From an uncultured Geobacter sp. (GTDB taxonomy: Bacteria > Desulfobacterota > Desulfuromonadia > Geobacterales > Geobacteraceae), in NCBI GenBank assembly GCA_937886325.1, contig CALABV010000116.1, positions 1 to 19,736 on the forward strand: 19,736 bases of DNA, written 5' to 3'. The position numbers were made by a program, and so were the translations under genes. The notes beneath the pieces are model-generated. The model made no database searches. It was not told where the DNA came from and saw only the letters and a list, made by a program, of their open reading frames with translations. Below are positions 1 to 6,074 of the stretch, one piece after another (the stretch's first letter is position 1; the number at the start of each line of letters is the position of its first letter).

Positions 1-76
1 CGGAGTCGAACCTTGGCGTGAGCGGAGTCGAACCTTGGCGTGAGCGGAGTCGAACCTTGGCGTGAGCGGAGTCGAA
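1..76. repeat. 22-bp tandem direct repeat, 3 full copies plus a partial
   Basis: A 22-bp unit beginning CGGAGTCGAA and ending CTTGGCGTGAG is repeated exactly at 1-22, 23-44 and 45-66. The first 10 bases of a fourth copy follow at 67-76 before the sequence diverges. The array starts at the window edge, so it probably extends further left. No gene covers it. It lies beyond the terminator of the minus-strand rlpA-like gene. Its function is not evident; such short arrays are usually intergenic satellite sequence. Confidence 0.9.
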
Positions 77-109
77 CGCCATATGGTATCCCATACTACA
101 ATGAACAAC

Positions 110-139
110 AAAAAGGCCGGGTTTTCACCCAGCCTTTTT
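110..139 (-). terminator. Rho-independent terminator of the rlpA-like gene
   Basis: Two 13-base arms (110-122 and 127-139) enclose a 4-base loop. Read on the minus strand the loop is GAAA, the only imperfect pair is a U-G wobble, and the hairpin is followed by T-rich sequence. On the plus strand the same position is a C-A mismatch, so the minus orientation is the better terminator. It sits 27 bp past the stop codon of the minus-strand gene. The A5/T5 arm ends would also allow some bidirectional activity. Confidence 0.85.
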
Positions 140-165
140 GTTTCTGCGTTCGCCCAATTTTTTTT

Positions 166-621
166 CTAGGATTCCTCTTCCACAGTATGAATCAGGACCT
201 TTGCCGATCCTTTTCCGAGGAAGCCCAGTTCTTTTGCCGCTGCATGAGAGAGATCGATAAAAGGAAACGGTCTCTTTCGGCAGCGATCGTTTACGGTAAC
301 GTGCACTTCTTTGTTGTTTGCAAGGTTTACTACCTTGACTTTTGTCCCCAGAGGCAGACTCTGGTGAGCCGCGGTCAACTTCTGCGGGCTATACCTGCTT
401 CCTGATGCCGTGCGCTTTCCTTTGTACCTCTTGGCATAATAAGTGGCAATCCCTTCCCTGCCGGTGGTTTGCCCGGTTTGTGAAAGGTTTTGCTCTGTGT
501 GCTCGTTCTTCTGATCAGACAATATGTTTTCAGCTTGCAAGGGAAGTGTCTGGATCTGAAGGAGCAGGGCCTGGCTGATGACAAGAGCAGCCAGCTTGCC
601 CCTTCGGGTCAACGATGCCAT
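166..621 (-). CDS. RlpA-like double-psi beta-barrel protein (septal ring lytic transglycosylase family)
   Basis: This 151-aa protein has a signal peptide of about 30 residues (positively charged start, hydrophobic core, LPLQA before the likely cut), a polar linker, and one double-psi beta-barrel domain at about 55-148. The family motifs GIATYYA, TAAHQSLPLG and NDR..IDLSHAAA are all present. His86 and Asp112 match the spacing of the two residues reported as essential in Pseudomonas aeruginosa RlpA, so glycan-cleaving activity is plausible. The usual NDRGPF is NDRCRKRPF here. There is no C-terminal SPOR domain, so it is a short RlpA-type protein acting in the periplasm or outer membrane. The start at 621 (ATG) is chosen because AGGAGG lies 5 nt upstream; a GTG at 627 would overlap that ribosome binding site. 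It is monocistronic, with its own promoter and terminator. Confidence 0.88.
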   Translation of the reverse strand: MASLTRRGKLAALVISQALLLQIQTLPLQAENILSDQKNEHTEQNLSQTGQTTGREGIATYYAKRYKGKRTASGSRYSPQKLTAAHQSLPLGTKVKVVNLANNKEVHVTVNDRCRKRPFPFIDLSHAAAKELGFLGKGSAKVLIHTVEEES

Positions 622-648
622 CGGCACCTCCTTTTTGGGCGAGGTACT

Positions 649-677
649 CCTATACTATAGGGGGAAGGGGCTGTCAA
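649..677 (-). promoter_or_regulatory. Sigma70-type promoter of the rlpA-like gene
   Basis: On the minus strand there is a perfect -35 TTGACA (672-677), a 17-bp spacer and a -10 TATAGG (649-654). Transcription would begin near 642, about 20 nt before the ATG at 621. The spacing and the tight fit to the gene make this one of the best promoters in the window. Confidence 0.75.
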
Positions 678-722
678 GCGCTAAGTGGCTTTCAGCGTCG
701 TAACGCTATGAAGTTACGATGG

Positions 723-1580
723 TTATTGCTTGTATTGAGGAGCTTCCGCGGCGAGGAAGATGTTCGTGGCGAATTTCGGGAGGAGTCCGAGTCTTTCTCC
801 CTCCGAGAAGAGCGCTGCCGCCGCTTCTTCCCCTTCGCGGCCGGGATCGAGAGAAAAATCATTTACATAGAGCCCGATGTGGGCCGCGCAGACATCCTCA
901 TTCATTTCCCGAGAATGAAGCCGGACATAGTGCGCTGATTCCGCGAGGTGACTGCGGGCATAGTCGACGCTGGAACGGATGATGCCGTTAACCTGCGCAA
1001 GGATCCCGGGACCGAGGGAGCGGCGGGCGGCGATCCCTCCGAGGGGAAGCGGAAGGCCGGTGCTGCGTTCCCACCATTCACCCAGGTCCACGACTTTGAG
1101 CAGACCGCGGGACTGATAGGTGAAGCGGGATTCATGGATGACGACGCCGGCATCGACAGTTCCCTGCTCCACGGCGTCAATTATTTCATGAAAAGGAAGG
1201 CAGACGATCTCCTTTATTTCCCGGTCGAACATCCTGAGAAGAAGCAGGGCGGTTGTGCTGCTTCCCGGAACGGCCACTCTCCTTCCGCGCAGGTCCGCCG
1301 GTTCCCGCAGGTCGCGGGAAACGACGAGCGGACCGCACCCTCTTCCCATGGCGCCACCGGCGCGAAGCATCACATACCTGTCCCTGAGAAGGGCGTAGGC
1401 GTGCCAGGATACCTTGCAGACATCCAGGGCGCTCGTGTCGGCCAATCGGTTCAGTGTTTCCACGTCCTCCATCCGGACCCGGAAACGAAGCCCGCCGGTA
1501 TCGATCCGGGCATGGGTAAGGGGGTAGAAGATAAAGGTATCGTTCGGGCAGGGTGAGTACCCCAGCGAGAGAAGGCGCAT
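723..1580 (-). CDS. mqnD: 1,4-dihydroxy-6-naphthoate synthase MqnD
   Basis: This 285-aa protein is full length for MqnD, the lyase of the futalosine menaquinone pathway that converts cyclic dehypoxanthinyl futalosine into 1,4-dihydroxy-6-naphthoate. It has the periplasmic-binding-protein-like fold typical of MqnA/MqnD. Visible hallmarks are GYSPCPNDTFIF at 7-18, SALDVCKVSWHAY at 50-62, GPLVVS at 83-88, the VAVPGSSTTALLLL segment at 102-115, and VIHESRFTY near 147-155; a histidine in this last region (His149 here) is proposed as catalytic in the family. It starts only 2 nt after the mqnB stop codon and has no clear ribosome binding site, so it is probably translationally coupled to mqnB. MqnD-type MGRGCGPLVVS, rather than MqnA features, supports the call. 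It acts in the cytosol. Confidence 0.93.
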   Translation of the reverse strand: MRLLSLGYSPCPNDTFIFYPLTHARIDTGGLRFRVRMEDVETLNRLADTSALDVCKVSWHAYALLRDRYVMLRAGGAMGRGCGPLVVSRDLREPADLRGRRVAVPGSSTTALLLLRMFDREIKEIVCLPFHEIIDAVEQGTVDAGVVIHESRFTYQSRGLLKVVDLGEWWERSTGLPLPLGGIAARRSLGPGILAQVNGIIRSSVDYARSHLAESAHYVRLHSREMNEDVCAAHIGLYVNDFSLDPGREGEEAAAALFSEGERLGLLPKFATNIFLAAEAPQYKQ

Positions 1581-1582
1581 GA

Positions 1583-2302
1583 TCAGAGGTCCCGTATGAG
1601 TCGTTCCAGAAAGTCTCCTGCCGCGGCAACGGCGCCGGGGATGTCCCAGCGGGAGATGTCCCGGTCCTCAACGTGGTTGCTGACGCCGCGTATTTCCATG
1701 CAGTCGATGCCGAAGCGCGCGGCCGTCAAGGCGACGGCTGCGCCTTCCATATTCTCGCATATGCCGTTGAAGCGGGCGCAGACCTCGGCGCCCCGTGAAA
1801 GGGTGCCGCTGCAGGTGGAAACAGTCAGGAACGTACCCCGGTGCAGGACGATTCCGTTCTTCCGCGCCGTCCGAATCGCCAGTTCCGCCTGCAGATTGGA
1901 AAGAGGGATCTCGTTGAAAAGGCGCAATCCGCAACGCTCCGCGAGGGGCAGCCCCATATACCCGAGGTCGCGCCACCCTTCCGGTGTCGCCACTCCTTCT
2001 TCCGCGAAAACCTCTGTGCCGGCAAGGGCCAGGTCGCCGATTTTCAGGCCGCTGCCGGGGTAGGCGCCCGCTATGCCGGTAACGATACACAAATCGGGAG
2101 CGTAGAGATGGCTCAAAACAGCCGTTGCGCCGGCTGCGTTTGCGGCGCCGATACCTGTGACGGCGAATATGATCCGATTGAAACCGCAACGGGCCGTCAG
2201 AACATCCCACGGCACGCGGGACGGTTCGGGTTCGGCATGAAAAGATTCCACGAGCGGGGATAATTCTCGGCTGGTCGCGGCGAGCACGATGATATTTCTC
2301 AT
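1583..2302 (-). CDS. mqnB: Futalosine hydrolase MqnB (nucleoside phosphorylase family)
   Basis: This 239-aa protein belongs to the PNP/UDP phosphorylase-like family. Visible motifs are VLAATSREL at 6-14, TGIGAANAAGAT at 49-60, IVTGIAGAYPGSGLKIGD at 73-90, NMEGAAVALTAARFGI at 184-199 and RGVSNHVEDRDISRWD at 205-220, the last typical of futalosine hydrolases. The enzyme removes hypoxanthine from futalosine to give dehypoxanthinyl futalosine, upstream of MqnC and MqnD. The neighbouring mqnD supports this function over MTA/SAH nucleosidase. The reading frame is open to 2401, but the first 33 residues do not resemble the family, so the ATG at 2302 (weak AGGA 11 nt upstream) is chosen. The extension would run over dyad-symmetric DNA that looks regulatory. 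Confidence 0.9.
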   Translation of the reverse strand: MRNIIVLAATSRELSPLVESFHAEPEPSRVPWDVLTARCGFNRIIFAVTGIGAANAAGATAVLSHLYAPDLCIVTGIAGAYPGSGLKIGDLALAGTEVFAEEGVATPEGWRDLGYMGLPLAERCGLRLFNEIPLSNLQAELAIRTARKNGIVLHRGTFLTVSTCSGTLSRGAEVCARFNGICENMEGAAVALTAARFGIDCMEIRGVSNHVEDRDISRWDIPGAVAAAGDFLERLIRDL

Positions 2303-2342
2303 TCGTTTATTTTTCCTAAAGTAAGACCGTAATCCTGACGAT

Positions 2343-2386
2343 ATTGCATAGAACATGTTCAAAGCAATCACGGACACGCGTGTTCG
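2343..2386. promoter_or_regulatory. Two adjacent dyad-symmetric sites upstream of mqnB, possible operators
   Basis: Site 1 is a 26-bp dyad at 2343-2368: ATTGC, three bases, the perfect palindrome GAACATGTTC (2351-2360), three bases, GCAAT. Its two outer arms are exactly equidistant from the centre. Site 2 at 2371-2386 is CGGACACGCGTGTTCG, symmetric except for one G-T. Both share a GRACA...TGTTC outline. They lie 41-84 nt upstream of the mqnB ATG on the minus strand. A DNA-binding regulator is a better explanation than an RNA hairpin because the palindrome centre leaves almost no loop. No regulator is identified. Confidence 0.4.
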
Positions 2387-3015
2387 CGAGTTGAGGGTCA
2401 TGCGGCTCCAACGTGCGTCTTGCTCCGTGCCCGATTGACATGCCGCTGAGAAAGAAGATTCTTGAGCGGTTGTACAACTAAATAGGTTTTGGCGGTGATT
2501 GAAAGCGGATTCGGTTGCAGAGCAAGAAGACGTTTCTCATGCTAGCATGGTTCCGGGAAAGATCATAGTTTGCTCACAGGTTGCTACTTAACGGCGCAAA
2601 AGTATGCATTATTTTCCCTAAAACCAGTTCAACTGTACCATTATATGGCACATGACCGTGTTTGTTTTACAATAAATAAAACCGTATTTTAGAGTAATGA
2701 CTTTCAAGTATCGCAAAAACGGTTCTTTTTTTGAAAATCGCCGGCATGCGCCCCGTTTTCTCTAGTGCGGTGCGTTTTTTGCAATAAAGACACAAATTTA
2801 CGAGTATCGAGCCGTTCTTATGCACATTTTTCGGCGCCTTTTCCTCTTTTGATTGTCCTTTCAACCAATGACCAAGGCGCATCGGTTCCCGATTATTGGT
2901 TCCAGGAGTGGCGGCGAAGGAGTCCGGTTCGCGCAGTCGGTTGTACGGCCTTTCTGAAACCGAGATAGAATTGTCGCTCATTTCAAAAATCTTGATGGCG
3001 CTGCTTTTTTTTTGC
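2387..3015. other. Gene-free intergenic region, AT-richer than its surroundings
   Basis: No open frame here has a ribosome binding site, family motifs or the codon usage of the neighbouring genes. A 104-codon minus-strand frame (2667-2981) was considered and rejected. The stretch from about 2560 on is clearly richer in A/T runs than the rest of the window. Small palindromes occur, such as GTTGTACAAC at 2469-2478. A weak promoter-like pair (TTGTAC at 2941, TAGAAT at 2966, 19-bp spacer) is the only other signal seen. Confidence 0.5.
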
Positions 3016-3063
3016 GATAGACTACACAGATACGGCGCGAAAGCCCTATCAATAAAGCCTGTG
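3016..3063 (+). other. Possible pseudoknot-forming sequence upstream of the lipoprotein promoter
   Basis: Two 5-bp helices cross: GATAG (3016-3020) can pair with CTATC (3046-3050), and CACAG (3025-3029) can pair with CTGTG (3059-3063). Between them GGC-GCGAAA-GCC (3034-3045) can form a small hairpin. This order is that of an H-type pseudoknot. It lies upstream of the best promoter (3079-3107), so it would be transcribed only from a promoter further upstream. I could not match it to a known RNA family, and short helices like these can arise by chance. Confidence 0.2.
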
Positions 3064-3078
3064 CGGCAAAAAAATAGA

Positions 3079-3107
3079 TTGACATTTTAATCCTTTGAAG
3101 CTATTAA
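3079..3107 (+). promoter_or_regulatory. Sigma70-type promoter for the Ig-like lipoprotein gene
   Basis: A perfect -35 TTGACA (3079-3084), a 17-bp spacer and a -10 TATTAA (3102-3107) predict transcription from about 3114. An A-tract (3068-3074) immediately upstream of the -35 resembles an UP element. This gives a 5' leader of about 260 nt before the ATG at 3375, much longer than a ribosome binding site requires. Confidence 0.65.
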
Positions 3108-3374
3108 CATCAAAATAAAATAGAATACGTTTGCATTTGCATCAAAACCGGGGCTCAACCGATCTGTTCGCAGCCTCAAGGTCGGATCAGGAAAAGCGGG
3201 ATTTTGCAGACTGTTTGATGCTGAAAACAGGACACGAACAATTCCTGCAGAAAAACCATGAAAGGGGGTGAATCGACTTTTCGTGCAGCCAGCCGTTACC
3301 GACTGGCAACAATGTGTTTTCTATGTAGTCGATTCCGGCTACGCACTTTTTTGAGACGAAGGAGGAATTCTTAG
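3108..3374 (+). promoter_or_regulatory. Attenuator-like 5' leader with mutually exclusive hairpins
   Basis: Three elements are visible in the leader. First, CACGAA (3233-3238) pairs with TTCGTG (3280-3285), and inside it ATTC (3241-3244) pairs with GAAT (3270-3273). Second, GCCAG/CTGGC closes a hairpin around GTTACCGA at about 3288-3307. Third, a terminator hairpin lies at 3324-3352. The segment GAATCGACT (3270-3278) is the exact complement of AGTCGATTC (3327-3335), which includes most of the terminator's 5' arm. Antiterminator and terminator therefore cannot form together, and the upstream CACGAA stem would compete for the antiterminator strand. This is the logic of a riboswitch or other transcription attenuator. 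The ligand or factor is unknown. The ribosome binding site AAGGAGG is at 3359-3365, 9 nt before the ATG. Confidence 0.5.
3324..3352 (+). terminator. Intrinsic terminator inside the leader (attenuator)
   Basis: An 8-pair stem (3324-3331 with 3336-3343, two of the pairs G-T wobbles) has loop ATTC and is followed after three bases by six T residues (3347-3352). It stands between a good promoter and the ribosome binding site of the lipoprotein gene, so it would stop transcription before the gene unless disrupted. The 9-bp alternative pairing with 3270-3278 would disrupt it. Confidence 0.55.
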
Positions 3375-5825
3375 ATGAAGAAATTCTTGTATTTCCTGCT
3401 GGCTACAGCAATGCTGGCAACGTTCGGTTGTACCGGCGACGAGAATACCAATTCCGTCGGTAGCCCGAACCCGAACACCCTGATGCCGACCGGCACCGTT
3501 CAGGGTATCCTGAAAGACGCCTGCACCAATGAGCCAATCGTAGGCGCAGTCATCGACATCGGCGTGGCCAAGGCCACGACCAGTGAAACCGGCCAGTACG
3601 TGATGAAGAAAGTCCCCGCCACGAGCTACGTATCTCCTGAGATCCTCGTAGGGGGCAACGGACTGAACCTTTCCGGCTACTCCGGCGAATACTCCGCAAC
3701 CATCGACCTTCGCAACGCGAAGAACGTGGTTACCGGAAAGAACAACTATCCGCAGTTCGCCTATGACGAAGTGGAAGTCAAGTTCTCCTCCCTGGAAGAG
3801 TCCAGCCTCAACCTGGGCACCACCTCGGCAACCAACCACGACACCCCGGTTGTGGGTCTCGGCAACGGCGACTATGACTTCTACGTCGGCCAGCTGACCA
3901 CTTCCATCAGCGGTATCGCGGTTACCAAGAACCTGAAACCGGTTCCCAACGGCTACACCGTGAAGCTGTACTCCCTCGGCAGCCACTGGAACGGCAACTC
4001 CGCCACCGGCGCCGACGGTCACCTGATCAAGCAGACCGTGACCAAGACCATCAACAACCTCGAAGGACGTTTCGAGTTCACCGGTCTGGAAGCAGCACAG
4101 TGGTACGTAATTGAAGTTATCGACACCGATACCGACGTTCCGACCAAGATCGGCTACGAAACCAAGAGAACCAAGTGCGAAGGCACCACCTGGTTCGGCG
4201 TGCAGGACGGCGACCCCGTCATCGTCGGTTCAACCGACGTGATGTGCCCGTTCATCACCTCCATCACCCCGTCCAACTGGGAAGACCTTGACCCGGCGGT
4301 TGCGGGCGGCATCAACGTCACCTTCACCTTCAGCGAGCCCATCAAAGCGACGGTACACAACACCGGCAAGGGCCTGACCGCTTCCGATCTGGGCGGCCTG
4401 TACCATGACGTCTATGTCATGTACGAAGGCAACAAGGCCAACTTCAACAAGACCGGCAATATCGCCCACACCCTGTCCTGGAACAGCGACATGACCATCC
4501 TGACCGTCAACATCCCGGTCGTGGGCAAGGCCAGTGTGTACTCCGTGTCTCTTGGCGAGAATGCTGTCGAGCAGCTGAAAGACGCAGCCGGCAATTCGCT
4601 TGCCAAAGGTCCTATCGCGTACACCGACGATCCTTGCGATCCGCTGTCAACCTTCTATGATGATCACAAAGTAGACGGCCTGTCCGGCGTGCCTCTTGTC
4701 AAGCAGGTTCACTTCACCACCTACGGCGCCGCAGCCGCCGGTACCCCGGTACTGCAGCTCGTCAACACGCCGTACGATTACGACTCCAACGTAGACCTCA
4801 GCTGGACCGAAACCGCAGGCGCCAAGTACTACAACCTCTACTGCGCGGTTGTCCAGAACTGGGGCAGCACCGTCAACGTACATCCGTATGCCAAGGTCAA
4901 CACCAATCCGATCTACTCGACCGCATACAACTATGACCCGGATGTATCCCCGTACAACTTCGTAGAGAACTACGCCATCAAGATCACCCATATGTGCTAC
5001 GTGGTCGGCGTGGACGCGGACGGCCTCGAAGGTCCTGCCAGCAATACGGTAACGGCATCCGACACGGTCGCACCGAGCATCGTCAGCAGTACTCTTGAAG
5101 AGAACATCCAGTGGAACGCGATTCCCGCAAACCTGCCGAAGCGTGACTACTTCACCGTCACCTTCAGCGAGCCGATGGTCAAGTCCGAAGTTCAGAACAC
5201 GGCCAACTGGACCCTCAACCCGGCAGCCTTCACCGGCAGCACGATTCCGACCGTTGCATCGGTTGTCTACGACGAGTACTCCTTCACGGCAACCGTTACC
5301 CTGTCCGGTCCGCTGGTCGACATCCAGTCCGGCTCCATCTCCACCGGCGCCAACGGCATCTGCGAAACCAGCGCTGTCGACACCGACGACCAGGTCATCC
5401 AGCTCGGATACGGCGCACCCAACACCGCGTGCGTGACCTCCACCGCCGTTCACAACGTTGCCACCGTGGCAGCAAGTGACGACAACCAGCGCATCCTTGT
5501 TGGTGAGCCTGCCCTCAGCGGCCAGGTTGTAATCGACACGGGCGGCAACGGTATCTGCGAGACCGTCGCCGGCGCAAGCGAAGAGCAGACCATCGAAGAA
5601 GGCGTGGTACTCAGCGCGGTACCGGGCGCAACACTCGGTAACGGCCTGGCTGACCAAGTCTGCATCACCGCCGGCGTAGGATTCACCCTCCAGGCGACTC
5701 CTGCCGGTGACGACACCATCGCCAATGCACCGGTGTTCGTAACCGTAAGCGGCATCCACGATGTGGCTGGCAACGCTGTCAGGGCAACCGCCGACGCCAT
5801 CAGAACTGACGGCGGCATCGAGTAG
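3375..5825 (+). CDS. Large Ig-like surface lipoprotein with GNGICET repeats
   Basis: The product has 816 aa. A charged, hydrophobic N-terminus leads to LATFGC; Cys19 is a probable lipidation site, though Thr at -3 and Phe at -2 make the lipobox atypical. A carboxypeptidase-regulatory-like beta-sandwich follows at about 40-90 (GTVQGIL...GAVIDIG...TSETGQY). An Ig-like Big_5/SbsA-type domain (PFITSITPSN... VTFTFSEPIKA) lies at about 290-410, a fibronectin-like segment at about 455-560, and a second Big_5-type domain (DTVAPSIVS... FTVTFSEPM) at about 562-650. Two diverged repeats containing GNGICET/GANGICET sit at about 655-705 and 720-775. No catalytic motif is seen; an adhesive or structural role at the outer surface is inferred. 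Codon choice is strongly biased to GGC, ACC, AAC and GTC, more so than in neighbouring genes, suggesting high expression. A strong AAGGAGG precedes the ATG by 9 nt, and it is under the attenuator-like leader. Confidence 0.8.
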   Translation: MKKFLYFLLATAMLATFGCTGDENTNSVGSPNPNTLMPTGTVQGILKDACTNEPIVGAVIDIGVAKATTSETGQYVMKKVPATSYVSPEILVGGNGLNLSGYSGEYSATIDLRNAKNVVTGKNNYPQFAYDEVEVKFSSLEESSLNLGTTSATNHDTPVVGLGNGDYDFYVGQLTTSISGIAVTKNLKPVPNGYTVKLYSLGSHWNGNSATGADGHLIKQTVTKTINNLEGRFEFTGLEAAQWYVIEVIDTDTDVPTKIGYETKRTKCEGTTWFGVQDGDPVIVGSTDVMCPFITSITPSNWEDLDPAVAGGINVTFTFSEPIKATVHNTGKGLTASDLGGLYHDVYVMYEGNKANFNKTGNIAHTLSWNSDMTILTVNIPVVGKASVYSVSLGENAVEQLKDAAGNSLAKGPIAYTDDPCDPLSTFYDDHKVDGLSGVPLVKQVHFTTYGAAAAGTPVLQLVNTPYDYDSNVDLSWTETAGAKYYNLYCAVVQNWGSTVNVHPYAKVNTNPIYSTAYNYDPDVSPYNFVENYAIKITHMCYVVGVDADGLEGPASNTVTASDTVAPSIVSSTLEENIQWNAIPANLPKRDYFTVTFSEPMVKSEVQNTANWTLNPAAFTGSTIPTVASVVYDEYSFTATVTLSGPLVDIQSGSISTGANGICETSAVDTDDQVIQLGYGAPNTACVTSTAVHNVATVAASDDNQRILVGEPALSGQVVIDTGGNGICETVAGASEEQTIEEGVVLSAVPGATLGNGLADQVCITAGVGFTLQATPAGDDTIANAPVFVTVSGIHDVAGNAVRATADAIRTDGGIE

Positions 5826-5839
5826 TTCAGCAAAACCAC

Positions 5840-5902
5840 CCATGGACAGGGGTCAGCAATCACCCCTGTCCATGGAAACCTGCCGTGACGACACGTACGG
5901 CA
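5840..5902. repeat. Two strong hairpins just after the lipoprotein stop codon
   Basis: The first is a perfect 14-bp inverted repeat (5840-5853 with 5862-5875, 8-base loop) beginning CCATGGACAGGGGT. The second is TGCCGT (5881-5886) with ACGGCA (5897-5902); an alternative CGTG/CACG pairing is nested in it. Neither has a T-tract, so they look more like 3'-end stabilising or repeat structures than terminators. They precede a longer terminator-like hairpin at 5926. Confidence 0.7.
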
Positions 5903-5925
5903 GCATGCAACAGATGGAACGAATG

Positions 5926-5958
5926 AGAAAGAGCGATGGATTGTCCATCGCTCTTTCT
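5926..5958 (+). terminator. Likely terminator of the lipoprotein gene
   Basis: A perfect 15-bp stem (5926-5940 with 5944-5958) has a 3-base TTG loop; its 3' arm ends CTCTTTCTT. The T content after the stem is modest, so termination may be incomplete and some read-through into the peptidase gene is possible. It lies about 100 bp past the stop codon. Confidence 0.65.
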
Positions 5959-6074
5959 TGCATCCGGAGTACGAATGCACCGGCAATGCCGCTGGTAGCG
6001 GGACGTTGCGACACGAACCCGGGAACGGGTCGGGAAGCCCATGCGGACAATACCTTTCAATCGGGGCACTATTC

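Noticed and set aside
1..76. CRISPR array
   Set aside because: The 22-bp units are directly adjacent with no spacers between them.
40..405. 121-codon plus-strand frame over the rlpA-like gene
   Set aside because: It runs through the tandem repeat and the terminator and is antisense to a well-supported gene, with no ribosome binding site or motif.
2303..2401. N-terminal extension of MqnB to a start at 2401
   Set aside because: The extra 33 residues do not match the family, and the DNA contains two dyads that look regulatory. The ATG at 2302 begins the conserved domain.
2667..2981. 104-codon minus-strand frame in the intergenic region
   Set aside because: It has no ribosome binding site, no recognisable motif and atypical AT-rich codon use, and lies in a region that otherwise looks non-coding.
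3233..3310. GEMM-I (c-di-GMP/cGAMP) riboswitch in the lipoprotein leader
   Set aside because: Fragments such as AAACC, GAAA and GTTACCGA recall the GEMM-I consensus, but the invariant GGGACGCAAAGCC core is missing and the helices do not line up. A covariance search would decide.
4647..5843. 398-codon open frame antisense to the lipoprotein gene (and a 227-codon one at 3339-4022)
   Set aside because: Long antisense frames arise because the plus-strand gene has strong GC3 codon bias. The encoded sequences are low-complexity Val/Gly/Asp-rich, without family motifs or ribosome binding sites.
5958..6074. Longer C11 peptidase starting with TTG at 5958
   Set aside because: The start lies at the end of a terminator hairpin, and the extension would place 39 non-signal-like residues before a proper lipoprotein signal peptide.
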